Positions 1-6,518 of a DNA stretch of 9,072 nt are shown piece by piece (positions within the stretch are counted from its first letter, which is position 1; every line of letters begins with the position of its first letter). The stretch covers positions 1 through 9,072 of the forward strand of contig CAYRLW010000081.1 in NCBI GenBank assembly GCA_964425215.1, in the 5' to 3' direction. The stretch comes from CAYRLW01 sp964425215 (GTDB lineage Bacteria; Spirochaetota; Spirochaetia; Treponematales; Breznakiellaceae). Both the position numbers and the translations under genes were made by a program. The notes under the pieces were generated by a model. It did not search any database and was not told where the DNA came from. It was given only the letters and a program-made list of their open reading frames with translations.

Positions 1-12
1 AAAATACTGCAA

Positions 13-51
13 GAGGTGTTTGCAAAAGTAACAGACTTTTGCAAACACCTC
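13..51. repeat. 39-bp perfect palindrome, copy 1
   Basis: Two 17-nt arms (13-29 and 35-51) are exact reverse complements around the 5-nt loop AACAG (30-34). The central 19 nt, CAAAAGTAACAGACTTTTG, recurs exactly on the opposite strand in the copy at 3844-3882; both copies also start GAGGT and end ACCTC. The outer arms differ between copies at three positions, each with a compensating change in the partner arm. There is no T-run directly after the hairpin on either strand, so it is not a classical intrinsic terminator. It lies beyond the probable operon terminator at 52-81. Its function is unknown; it belongs to a REP-like or small palindromic intergenic repeat class. Confidence 0.85.
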
Positions 52-81
52 AAAAGGCTACCCCGGATTATCGGGGTAGCC
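52..81 (-). terminator. Probable intrinsic terminator of the oxidoreductase operon
   Basis: On the minus strand, 7 nt after the gamma-subunit stop codon, a 10-bp GC-rich stem (GGCTACCCCG paired with CGGGGTAGCC; arms at 72-81 and 56-65, 6-nt loop) is followed by TTTT (52-55). Position, stem strength and the following T-run fit a Rho-independent terminator, although the T-run is short. Confidence 0.65.
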
Positions 82-88
82 CTTTGGT

Positions 89-622
89 TTACACGGCTCC
101 TTGGCCGGCCTTTATGGCCTCCACGTTCATGGGCACGTACTTATGCTTGCTTTCGGGGAAAAACTTTTTTAATATTTTCTCCACGTCCGTCAACTTCATA
201 GCCCCCGTCAGTTTTGCCAAGGCCCCCAGGGCTACCATGTTCGCTATCTTGGGGTCCCCAATTTTCTGGGCCAGGTCCTGAGCGTCGATCCGTACCACGG
301 TGATATCGGTCCGGGTAGGACCGGTTTTGACTATGGACGAGTTAAGTACCATCAGGCCTTGGGGTTTGACAATTTGTTCGCAGAGGGAAAGGGAATCCTG
401 GTTCATAACCAAAACCGAATCGGGGGTTGTTACCAGGGGACTGGCGATTTCCTCGTCCGAAACGACTACCCCCGCCCGGGCGATACCTCCCCGTTTTTCC
501 GCCCCGTAGAAGGGGAAAAAGGTCACATTTTTCCCCTCTTCCATGGCGCAGTACACCCAAATTTGTCCCAGGGAAATAATCCCCTGGCCGCCGAAGCCGG
601 CGAAAAAGGATTTTTCTGTCAT
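89..622 (-). CDS. 2-oxoacid:ferredoxin oxidoreductase, gamma subunit (branched-chain type)
   Basis: This is the catalytic gamma domain protein (177 aa) of the pyruvate/2-ketoisovalerate ferredoxin oxidoreductase superfamily, cytoplasmic, assembling with the alpha, beta and ferredoxin-type subunits encoded just upstream. The N-terminal nucleotide-binding-like motif GFGGQG is at residues 9-14, followed by the family hallmark FYGAEKRGG near residues 37-45 and a late NMVALGALAKLTG stretch. The length is normal for a stand-alone gamma subunit. The ATG overlaps the beta-subunit stop by four bases (ATGA, 619-622), so translation is probably coupled; only a weak purine run (AAGGGGG) precedes it. It is the last gene before the terminator at 52-81. 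The vor/por/kor symbols conflict between organisms, so none is assigned. Substrate preference cannot be read from this subunit. Confidence 0.9.
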   Translation of the reverse strand: MTEKSFFAGFGGQGIISLGQIWVYCAMEEGKNVTFFPFYGAEKRGGIARAGVVVSDEEIASPLVTTPDSVLVMNQDSLSLCEQIVKPQGLMVLNSSIVKTGPTRTDITVVRIDAQDLAQKIGDPKIANMVALGALAKLTGAMKLTDVEKILKKFFPESKHKYVPMNVEAIKAGQGAV

Positions 623-1446
623 CGCGCCGCCCCCTTGGAAATGGAACCGCCGGGAAGCTCTGGGTCGGAGCTCAAACGGGCCGCAGCGGCCCCCGCTTGG
701 GCTTCCAACTCATTTTTTATTTCCCCCAGGGGATAGAAGGGGATCATGTTCTTTTCCAGCCACTCCACCGATTCGGGGGGTTGCATACCCCAGTTGGTGG
801 GGCATTGGGAAAGGATTTCCACCATAGTGAACCCTACCCCTTCCATTTGGGCTTGGAAGGCCTTCTTTATGTAGTTCTTTGTTTTACGAACGTTGGCGGC
901 GTTGTTTACCGCCCCCCGGGCCAGGTACCGGGTACCTTCCAATTGGGAAAGAACTTCCAGCACTCGGATGGGGTACCCCATTCCCGCACCGATGGGGTCC
1001 CGACCCAGGGGCGCGGTGGTGGCCTTTTGACCCACCAGGGTGGTGGGAGCCATTTGACCGCCGGTCATGCCGTAGATGGCGTTGTTCACAAAAATGGTGG
1101 TAAACTTTTCGCCCCGGTTAGCCGCGTGGATTATTTCCGCCGTACCGATGGCCGCCAAATCCCCGTCCCCTTGATAGCAGATGACCAGGTGATCCGGAAG
1201 CATCCGTTTTACCCCCGTAGCCGCTGCGGGGGTTCTGCCGTGGGGTGGCTGAACCGAATCGAAGTCGAAGTACAGGTCCGCCCAAATGGAACAGCCTACC
1301 GGGTTGGTAATAATGGACCGTTCCCGCAGTCCCATTTCGTCGATCAATTCCGTGATTATCCGATGTATAACCCCGTGGCCGCATCCGGCGCAGTATTTCG
1401 TAGCCACCGTATTAAGGCTTTCGGGGTGTCCAAATAGTTTTTTCAT
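619..1446 (-). CDS. 2-oxoacid:ferredoxin oxidoreductase, beta (thiamine diphosphate-binding) subunit
   Basis: The 275-aa beta subunit binds thiamine diphosphate and carries out decarboxylation of the 2-oxoacid before electrons pass to iron-sulfur clusters. The sequence shows CAGCGHG at residues 19-25, NPVGCSIWAD at 48-57, the thiamine diphosphate/Mg motif beginning GDGD at 93 and continuing to NNAIYGMTGGQ at 121-131, and CPTNWGM at 215-221. Those features match the ketoisovalerate/2-oxoglutarate beta family. The last 25 or so residues are Ala/Gly/Ser-rich and look like a non-conserved tail. A GGAGG sequence sits 5 nt before the ATG; the alpha-subunit stop lies only 2 nt upstream, and the gene ends in an ATGA overlap with gamma. 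Substrate specificity (branched-chain rather than 2-oxoglutarate) is inferred from the neighbouring ptb and buk genes. Confidence 0.92.
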   Translation of the reverse strand: MKKLFGHPESLNTVATKYCAGCGHGVIHRIITELIDEMGLRERSIITNPVGCSIWADLYFDFDSVQPPHGRTPAAATGVKRMLPDHLVICYQGDGDLAAIGTAEIIHAANRGEKFTTIFVNNAIYGMTGGQMAPTTLVGQKATTAPLGRDPIGAGMGYPIRVLEVLSQLEGTRYLARGAVNNAANVRKTKNYIKKAFQAQMEGVGFTMVEILSQCPTNWGMQPPESVEWLEKNMIPFYPLGEIKNELEAQAGAAAARLSSDPELPGGSISKGAAR

Positions 1447-1448
1447 CC

Positions 1449-2513
1449 TTACCTCCCCAGGATCCGTTTCGCTTCCGCGAAGACTTCTTCTTCTGTGGGA
1501 ATTACCCCACCGCAGTGACCGATAAAGTGGATCGGTACCTTGCCCAGGACGGATAGTTTGACGTCCTCGATCATCTGGCCCATGCTCATTTCTACCACCA
1601 GCATGGGTTTTCCCCGTTCCGCCAATGTTGCCAAAGCTTTTTCGGGGAAGGGCCAGAGGGATATGGGCCTAAAGAGGCCCAACTTGATTCCCGCTTTTTC
1701 TGCCAATTTTTTCGCCCCCAGACAGACCCGGGCGCTGGTTCCGTAGGCGACCATGATAAGGTCCCCATCCTCTCCCACCGATTCGTACCGGACCTCCTGG
1801 GCCTTGATTTCTTCGTACCGTTTAAACCGGGCACGAACCTTGGCCTCCAGGTTTTCCGGAACCAGGTCCAATGAGGTAACGTGGCGGGTTTCCCGATGGT
1901 TTTGGGCCATGTGCCCTACAGTCCAATCCCGCTTGGGTAAATCCTTTAGATCCCGATTCGGCGGAAGAACCACCCCTTCCATCATTTGACCTATCATTCC
2001 ATCGGCCTGAATAATAACGGGGGTCCGCCATTTATCCGCCAGATCGAAGGCTAGGTACGTCAGATCCGCCGCTTCTTGTACGCTCTTGGGAGCCAAAACG
2101 ATGGTATAGTAATCCCCATGGCCGCCCCCTCGGGTGGATTGAAAATAGTCCGATTGGGCAGGAGCGATGGACCCCAAACCGGGACCGCCCCGGACGACGT
2201 TGGCCAAAACCAGGGGGACATCCGCCCCGGCGGCATAGGAAATTCCTTCCTGTTTTAAACTGACACCGGGACTGCTGGAACTGGTCATAGCCCGTGCTCC
2301 GGCGGATGAGGCGCCGTACACCATGTTGATAGCCGCCACTTCGCTTTCCGCCTGGATAAACACCCGCCCCCGGTCGATCATGTGCCGGGCCATGTAGGCG
2401 GTTAATTCGTTTTGGGGAGTTATGGGGTACCCAAAGTAAGCTCGGCAACCCGCCCGAATGGCCGCTTCCGCGATAGCCTCGTTCCCTTTCATTAGCCGTT
2501 TTTCTTCGCTCAT
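1449..2513 (-). CDS. vorB: 2-oxoacid:ferredoxin oxidoreductase, alpha subunit, VorB type
   Basis: This 354-aa protein resembles the alpha subunits named 3-methyl-2-oxobutanoate dehydrogenase subunit VorB. It has LMKGNEAIAEAAIRAGC at residues 7-23, the signature GYPITPQNE at 28-36, the conserved QAESE near 54-58, TSSSSPG at 77-83, and RGGPGLGSI from 108; the C-terminal half carries the second domain (AYGTSARVCLGAKKL). The start was placed at 2513 rather than the upstream ATG at 2573 because the family begins just before MKGNEA, the extra 20 residues are Arg-rich and unlike the family, and this ATG overlaps the ferredoxin stop as ATGA, typical of coupling. The enzyme converts a 2-oxoacid plus CoA to acyl-CoA, CO2 and reduced ferredoxin in the cytoplasm. 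A 2-oxoglutarate-specific KorA is the main alternative; context favours branched-chain 2-oxoacids. Confidence 0.92.
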   Translation of the reverse strand: MSEEKRLMKGNEAIAEAAIRAGCRAYFGYPITPQNELTAYMARHMIDRGRVFIQAESEVAAINMVYGASSAGARAMTSSSSPGVSLKQEGISYAAGADVPLVLANVVRGGPGLGSIAPAQSDYFQSTRGGGHGDYYTIVLAPKSVQEAADLTYLAFDLADKWRTPVIIQADGMIGQMMEGVVLPPNRDLKDLPKRDWTVGHMAQNHRETRHVTSLDLVPENLEAKVRARFKRYEEIKAQEVRYESVGEDGDLIMVAYGTSARVCLGAKKLAEKAGIKLGLFRPISLWPFPEKALATLAERGKPMLVVEMSMGQMIEDVKLSVLGKVPIHFIGHCGGVIPTEEEVFAEAKRILGR

Positions 2514-2740
2514 GCTTCGGCTCCTTCTAGTTCGTACACGTCGATGCACACATCGGGGCATACCTGGTAACAATTACCGCAGGCGATACACTTGTCCATA
2601 AATTTTGCCAACGCGGGAAACGTTCCCGTCGAATTGGGCTGAGGGTCCGGTTCCAGAACCTTGGTCGGACACGCGCGAACGCAAAGGTAGCATCCCTTGC
2701 ACATCTCGCGGTCGATCACCACCTTGCCTTTCTTAGCCAT
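2510..2740 (-). CDS. Ferredoxin-type 2x[4Fe-4S] delta subunit of the oxidoreductase
   Basis: This small 76-aa protein has two complete cluster-binding motifs: C14, C17, C20, C24 followed by Pro, and C51, C54, C57, C61 followed by Pro. An additional Cys is at position 65. It is the electron-transfer subunit that passes electrons from the thiamine diphosphate centre to a soluble ferredoxin. It is the first of the four oxidoreductase genes, preceded by a strong Shine-Dalgarno sequence 4 nt from its ATG, and its stop overlaps the vorB start by four bases. The 127-nt gap after ptb contains no clear terminator and no convincing promoter: there is a TATGTT-like box on the minus strand (2789-2794) but its -35 is poor. 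Read-through from ptb therefore remains likely. A free ferredoxin is less likely given the tight coupling. Confidence 0.92.
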   Translation of the reverse strand: MAKKGKVVIDREMCKGCYLCVRACPTKVLEPDPQPNSTGTFPALAKFMDKCIACGNCYQVCPDVCIDVYELEGAEA

Positions 2741-2744
2741 AGGG

Positions 2745-2751
2745 CCTCCTT
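2745..2751 (-). promoter_or_regulatory. Strong ribosome binding site for the ferredoxin subunit
   Basis: The minus strand reads AAGGAGG, complementary to the anti-Shine-Dalgarno, 4 nt before the ATG at 2738-2740. It contrasts with the genes in this window that lack any such site, and shows that the host does use Shine-Dalgarno initiation. Confidence 0.8.
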
Positions 2752-2867
2752 ATGACGCAAATTTGGGGAAATGAAGAGTCCGCTCTAAAACATACCGAAT
2801 TGGGGTGGAACTCAGGAAAAATCAATCTTTCCATTTGTACTTCTATTTTTACTATATTTTTCTCCGC

Positions 2868-3794
2868 CTATTTTCTATTCGCCGCCACTAAGACGGCGAA
2901 GGCGATGGACGCCAGCTTGGTTTCCGCCGAATCGGCTCGGCTGGTTAAGACCACCGGCGCGGCGGCGCCCATCACGAGGCCAGCGCCCTTAGCGCCTCCC
3001 AGGTCGATGATGCTTTTGTAAAGGATGTTCCCCGCCTCTATATCCGGGGTTACCAAGATATCCGCGTCCCCCGCCACGGGGCTTTCGATTTTTTTAATCC
3101 GGGCCGATTCGGCGCTAATGGCGTTATCCAAAGCCAGGGGACCGTCGACCAAACACCCGCCGATTTGGCCCCGCCGGTTCATTTGGGTAAGGATAGCCGC
3201 ATCGGCGGTGCAGGGCATCTTTTCGGGGTTCACCTTCTCCACCGCCGCTAACAGGGCCACCTTGGGGGTTTCTACGCCCAGGGCGTGGGCGCAGTCTACG
3301 GCGTTACGAATAATATCGATCTTTTCAGCCAAGGTGGGAGCTATGTTGATGGCCGCGTCGGTCATAAACAGCAATTTATGGTAATGGCCGATCTGGGCTA
3401 GGCCTACGTGGCTGACCAGGCGGCCCGCGTTCAATCCGGTTTCCTTATTCAAAACCGCCTTTAGCAGTATGGACGTATCCAGAAGGCCCTTCATAACAAA
3501 GGCCGCGTCCCCGTGGCGGACCTGCTCCACCGCCACAGCCGCGGCCCCCGCTAAAGAAGGCTCATGCAGTATTAGATAGTTCGATAGATCGATCCCCTCT
3601 TCCCGGGCCAGGGCCTCCAGGGCCGCCGTATCGCCGACCAGGGTCGCGTCAACCAAGCCTTCTTTCCGGGCCGCATCCACCGCCCGCAGGACCTCTTCGT
3701 CCTGGGCCGCCGCCACGGCGATTCGTATTTTTTTGCCCGAGGCCGATCGGCTGGCTGTACGGGCGGCGTTCATCATTTCTTCCATGGTTTTCAT
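2868..3794 (-). CDS. ptb: Phosphate butyryltransferase (acyl-CoA phosphotransferase)
   Basis: The 308-aa product belongs to the phosphate acetyl/butyryltransferase family and is of usual Ptb length. It would exchange CoA for phosphate on butyryl-CoA or branched acyl-CoA (isobutyryl-, isovaleryl-, 2-methylbutyryl-CoA), giving an acyl phosphate. Visible hallmarks are FVMKGLLDTS at 99-108, GGCLVDGPLALDNA at 212-225, TPDIEAGNILYK at 249-260 and VLTSRADSAETK at 282-293. The start at 3794 has AGGAG about 11 nt upstream, rather far; another Met at residue 4 has no better site. It follows buk by 99 nt, the gap holding the second palindrome, and precedes the oxidoreductase genes. A minus-strand TTGAAA inside that palindrome, 16 nt from TAATTT, could serve as a weak internal promoter. 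Pairing with buk makes Ptb much more likely than acetyl-specific Pta. Confidence 0.93.
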   Translation of the reverse strand: MKTMEEMMNAARTASRSASGKKIRIAVAAAQDEEVLRAVDAARKEGLVDATLVGDTAALEALAREEGIDLSNYLILHEPSLAGAAAVAVEQVRHGDAAFVMKGLLDTSILLKAVLNKETGLNAGRLVSHVGLAQIGHYHKLLFMTDAAINIAPTLAEKIDIIRNAVDCAHALGVETPKVALLAAVEKVNPEKMPCTADAAILTQMNRRGQIGGCLVDGPLALDNAISAESARIKKIESPVAGDADILVTPDIEAGNILYKSIIDLGGAKGAGLVMGAAAPVVLTSRADSAETKLASIAFAVLVAANRK

Positions 3795-3843
3795 ACCAGT
3801 TCTCTCTCCTGCTATCGGGTTTCTTTAAAAATTACGGTTAAGG

Positions 3844-3882
3844 GAGGTTCTTTCAAAAGTCTGTTACTTTTGAAAGAACCTC
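3844..3882. repeat. 39-bp perfect palindrome, copy 2, between buk and ptb
   Basis: Arms at 3844-3860 and 3866-3882 pair perfectly over 17 bp around the loop CTGTT, which is the reverse complement of the loop of copy 1; this copy is therefore inverted relative to the one at 13-51. Read on the minus strand it shares the 19-nt core CAAAAGTAACAGACTTTTG with copy 1. The three arm differences (element positions 6, 7 and 10) are each matched by a change at the partner position (34, 33, 30). It begins 11 nt after the buk stop and ends about 50 nt before the ptb start. No T-run follows it on either strand. Confidence 0.85.
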
Positions 3883-3893
3883 AAGGATTTGGT

Positions 3894-4961
3894 TCAATAT
3901 TCTACCGGGATCTCCTCGCCCCGGAGAACCCGAAGGCCCGCGTCCCGCAGGGCCTCCAGCTCCCCTTCGCCGGGATAGACCGTCACCGGGGCTATCCAAG
4001 AAACCTTGGAGGTAAGATCGTCGGTTAACTTCTTCCAATGGGCGATGCCGCCGGTAACCAGAATCCCGTCGATGCGTCCGTCCGCCGCCGCAGCCAGGGC
4101 GCCGATATATTTAGCCACGTTGTACACCAGGGAACGGAAAACCAATTCCGATTCCCCATCACCTTCGGCGATCCGGCGTTCCAACTCCCGGGTATCGTTG
4201 GTCCCCAAAAGGTTTACCAAGCCCCCGTGACCGGTTAATAATTTTCGTATTTCGTGTTCCGAATAGGTACCGGAAAAGCAGAGGCTCACCAAGTCCCCTG
4301 CGGGGATTGTGCCAGCCCGTTCAGGAGAAAAGGGCCCTTCCCCGTCTAGGCCGTTGTTCACGTCCACCACCCGCCCCCGTTTATGGAGCCCCACGGTAAT
4401 CCCGCCGCCCAGATGGGCCACGATCAGGGTAAGATCGTCGTAGCGTTGACCCTTGGATTTAGCGTACCGCAGGGCAACGGACCGTTGATTGAGGGCGTGG
4501 AAAATGGACCGCCGTTTTATCGATTTTATCCCTGTAATGCGGGCCACGTCGTCCAGCTCGTCCACCACCACCGGATCGCTGATATACGCGGGTATCTGAA
4601 ACTTGGACGCCATATCGTCGGCGATGAGGGCTCCCAGGTTGGAAGCGTGGCCCCCATAACAGGCGGTTCGAAGGTCCTGCTTCATCCTATCGTTCACCCG
4701 GTACGTCCCGTGGGGCAGGGGCCGGACCAAACCGCCCCGGGCGACGATACAATCCAGGGCTTTTAGATCGATCACATGGGATTCAAGCAGATCCATAATC
4801 GCCTGTTCCCGGAATTCCAGCTGGTCCGCCACCGTATCGAAGCGCCGAATCTCCTCCGCCGTGTGGGAAATACCGGAAGAAAACACCGTTTCCTCGTCCC
4901 TAAAAACGGCGATTTTAGTGGAAGTAGACCCGGGGTTGATAACCAAAATTGTGTGCGCCAT
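3894..4961 (-). CDS. buk: Butyrate kinase (branched-chain or butyrate type)
   Basis: This 355-aa kinase belongs to the acetate/butyrate kinase branch of the ASKHA superfamily and has the normal butyrate kinase length. It would transfer phosphate from an acyl phosphate to ADP, yielding the free acid and ATP in the cytoplasm. The phosphate-binding motif NPGSTSTK is at residues 9-16; HALNQR at 155-160, HLGGGITVG at 183-191 and DGEGPFSPERAG at 206-217 are characteristic of Buk; a VTGGIAHW motif lies near the C-terminus. It is upstream of ptb, the reverse of the common clostridial ptb-buk order. The upstream sequence holds a TTGCGG-18-TATACT promoter ending 10 nt before the ATG and no Shine-Dalgarno, so the message may begin almost at the start codon. 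Isobutyrate or isovalerate as product is inferred from the vor neighbours. Confidence 0.94.
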   Translation of the reverse strand: MAHTILVINPGSTSTKIAVFRDEETVFSSGISHTAEEIRRFDTVADQLEFREQAIMDLLESHVIDLKALDCIVARGGLVRPLPHGTYRVNDRMKQDLRTACYGGHASNLGALIADDMASKFQIPAYISDPVVVDELDDVARITGIKSIKRRSIFHALNQRSVALRYAKSKGQRYDDLTLIVAHLGGGITVGLHKRGRVVDVNNGLDGEGPFSPERAGTIPAGDLVSLCFSGTYSEHEIRKLLTGHGGLVNLLGTNDTRELERRIAEGDGESELVFRSLVYNVAKYIGALAAAADGRIDGILVTGGIAHWKKLTDDLTSKVSWIAPVTVYPGEGELEALRDAGLRVLRGEEIPVEY

Positions 4962-4971
4962 GGCAGGAATC

Positions 4972-5001
4972 AGTATACCCCCTTTAAACGGAATTCCGCA
5001 A
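4972..5001 (-). promoter_or_regulatory. Predicted sigma-70-type promoter of buk
   Basis: On the minus strand, TTGCGG (4996-5001) and TATACT (4972-4977) are separated by 18 nt. The expected transcription start falls about 3-5 nt before the buk ATG at 4961, and no Shine-Dalgarno lies between, implying a very short leader. This would let buk-ptb-vor be transcribed independently of the upstream MFS gene. Confidence 0.55.
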
Positions 5002-5011
5002 GGGAAAAGAT

Positions 5012-5028
5012 GGGGGCAATTATCCCCC
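5012..5028 (-). terminator. Weak hairpin at the MFS gene end
   Basis: On the minus strand, overlapping the MFS stop codon, GGGGG and CCCCC pair around a 7-nt loop and are followed by ATCTTTT. The stem is only 5 bp, so termination may be partial at best; read-through into buk cannot be excluded. Confidence 0.25.
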
Positions 5029-6384
5029 TACCCTTGACTTGGAAAGTCCGTGGAGCTTTCTAAGCCCCAGAAGGTAAAACACCAGGAAGGCTCCGTACCG
5101 GAGGATTCCCGACGAAGCAAAAACCGTTCGATACCCCCAGCGAACCACCACCTCCGCCCCAACCAGGGGACCCAGAACGGTGGAAAGGAGGACCAGGGCC
5201 TGGTACAGGGCCGCCCCCTCTTGGCGGTCCGATTCGGGGATCATTTTTAGCAGAAAATTAAAGTTTGCCAGGTTAAACCCGGCCCAGAGAAATCCCGTTA
5301 ATAGGTTGATTAAAAGGGGTTGCCATAGGGCGTGGGTAAAAACCCAAAGGAGGGGCAGAATAGGAATACAAAGGCCGGTTACCACGAGGACCCATAGGTC
5401 TCCCCGTTTATAGACCATCCGGCCCCAGAAGGGAAGGGCAAATATCTGAACGATATTTCCCGACGTGGCCACCATACCTACCATCGCCGAGGATGCCCCC
5501 AGTTCGCGGACCAGGTACACGTTAAAAAAGGGGCCGGAAACTTGGAGGGCGAAGTTCCATAGAAATGAAAAGGATAAAAAGGCGAGGAACAATGGGTAGT
5601 GGAGCAATCCCCGAAAAAGGCCACCCAGGGCCCTTTTTCCCGATTCCTCGGTGGTTGCTTTTTTCGTATCCGGGTTTATGTCCGGGACCTGGGCAAAATT
5701 CCACGTGGAACCCATACCAAAAACAAAAGCCGCGATAAAAAGGAGGGAGTAGCCGAAAAGGTGGTGTACCGTCGATCGATTCCCCTCTAACACAATCCAA
5801 CCGGCGCTGAGGGTCGCGATGGACCCCATAATCGCGATAGCCGCGTTTCGGGAAGCAAAGTAAGTGCCCCGAACCGGTTCGGGGACCAGAGAAGCGGTCA
5901 TGCTGGTCCACGCGGGGTTGCTAAAATTGCCCATAAACACCCGAATACCGTTAAAAAGGATCATAGCGGGGATGGCCGTGACGGGTTGGGGGAAAAGAAA
6001 CGGAATAAGAGCCAGGGCCAGGTACATGAGCCGCCCCAGCCCGCCGCCGAACAGCAGAACGATGGGTTTTCGGTGCCCCAGGTATCGGGCGGCCATAACC
6101 CCCGGAGCGAGGGACAAAAAGCCCAGGAGGTTGGCGACGGAGGCCATAAGGCCCACGTCACGGTTCCCGCCCCCTAGGGATATCATATATACCTCAAAAA
6201 AGTTGATCGCCAGGTTATCGCTGAGGGAGGCGAAAGCTCCGTCCCGCCGGTATGCTTTTAAGCCCCGAACCAGGGGAGGCGGCAAATCTTTAAAGCTTTG
6301 GTTATCTAATTTTTTTATAAATCCACCGATAAGCACCGCGGGACGAAACCCCTGCAGGAGCATATCGATACGAGAACCTACCAC
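5020..6384 (-). CDS. Major facilitator superfamily permease, substrate unknown
   Basis: The 454-aa protein is an inner-membrane transporter with many hydrophobic segments, consistent with about 12 transmembrane helices in two halves split by a hydrophilic loop near residues 235-255 (rich in Asp, Lys, Thr, Glu). A cytoplasmic N-terminal stretch of roughly 55 residues precedes the first helix. The short loop RYLGHRKP after the second helix resembles the MFS loop 2-3 motif. I chose the GTG start at 6384 because GGAGG lies 4 nt upstream; the in-frame ATG at 6363 has no such site. The gene ends 58 nt before buk on the same strand, so it may be linked in function, for example to acid export or amino acid/2-oxoacid uptake, but nothing in the sequence identifies the substrate. 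Confidence 0.85.
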   Translation of the reverse strand: MVGSRIDMLLQGFRPAVLIGGFIKKLDNQSFKDLPPPLVRGLKAYRRDGAFASLSDNLAINFFEVYMISLGGGNRDVGLMASVANLLGFLSLAPGVMAARYLGHRKPIVLLFGGGLGRLMYLALALIPFLFPQPVTAIPAMILFNGIRVFMGNFSNPAWTSMTASLVPEPVRGTYFASRNAAIAIMGSIATLSAGWIVLEGNRSTVHHLFGYSLLFIAAFVFGMGSTWNFAQVPDINPDTKKATTEESGKRALGGLFRGLLHYPLFLAFLSFSFLWNFALQVSGPFFNVYLVRELGASSAMVGMVATSGNIVQIFALPFWGRMVYKRGDLWVLVVTGLCIPILPLLWVFTHALWQPLLINLLTGFLWAGFNLANFNFLLKMIPESDRQEGAALYQALVLLSTVLGPLVGAEVVVRWGYRTVFASSGILRYGAFLVFYLLGLRKLHGLSKSRVGG

Positions 6385-6387
6385 AGA

Positions 6388-6393
6388 CCCTCC
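6388..6393 (-). promoter_or_regulatory. Ribosome binding site that supports the GTG start of the MFS gene
   Basis: The minus strand reads GGAGGG ending 3 nt before the GTG at 6382-6384. An ATG just upstream on the same strand (the ATG of ATGGAGG) opens a frame that stops after five codons, so it does not compete as a gene start. Confidence 0.65.
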
Positions 6394-6408
6394 ATACCAG
6401 CCCCTTTG

Positions 6409-6436
6409 TTATTACACAGGCCCTAGGTTTCGTCAA
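6409..6436 (-). promoter_or_regulatory. Predicted promoter of the MFS gene
   Basis: On the minus strand TTGACG (6431-6436) is followed after 16 nt by TAATAA (6409-6414). The predicted start leaves a leader of about 18 nt containing the GGAGG site. It is arranged back to back with the promoter of the plus-strand hydrolase gene. Confidence 0.45.
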
Positions 6437-6488
6437 CGGCGCTTTACACACCCAGGGGATTGAAGGTTGAACACCCCAGGGGCGACCT

Positions 6489-6518
6489 TTGACGGAAGAC
6501 CGGTTTTTAGCGTACACT
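6489..6518 (+). promoter_or_regulatory. Predicted promoter of the UlaG-like hydrolase gene
   Basis: TTGACG (6489-6494) and TACACT (6513-6518) are 18 nt apart. A start 7 nt after the -10 box falls at about 6525, exactly the ATG chosen for the gene. The -35 coincides with the TTG that would otherwise be the most upstream possible start codon, which argues against that longer reading. Confidence 0.5.

Noticed and set aside
13..51. Reading the two palindromes as ordinary intrinsic terminators
   Set aside because: Neither copy has a T-run after the stem on either strand, copy 2 is inside an operon, and copy 1 lies beyond a better terminator candidate.
697..1437. Long plus-strand open frame (246 codons) opposite the beta subunit
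   Set aside because: It is fully antisense to a clearly conserved gene, its translation has no recognisable domain, and long antisense frames are common opposite such codon-biased genes.
2514..2573. Upstream ATG start extending vorB by 20 residues
   Set aside because: The extension is Arg-rich, lies within the ferredoxin gene in another frame, is absent from the family, and the ATGA overlap at 2510-2513 gives a better start.
89..2740. Pyruvate:ferredoxin oxidoreductase or 2-oxoglutarate oxidoreductase as the primary identity
   Set aside because: The alpha subunit resembles VorB-type proteins and the operon contains ptb and buk; 2-oxoglutarate specificity is not excluded but the context argues for branched-chain substrates.
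2752..3021. Plus-strand frame of 89 codons beginning in the ptb-ferredoxin gap
   Set aside because: Most of it is antisense to ptb, there is no ribosome binding site, and the only hydrophobic stretch comes from an AT-rich intergenic piece.
5864..6463. Plus-strand open frame of 199 codons opposite the MFS gene
   Set aside because: The product is Arg/Pro-rich with no motif, lies antisense to a membrane protein gene, and runs through the divergent promoter region.
6448..6482. Direct repeat CCCAGGGG (6451-6458 and 6475-6482) as an operator
   Set aside because: The 24-nt spacing next to a -35 box is attractive, but CCAGGGG-type strings occur many times in coding sequence across this window, so the repeat is probably chance.
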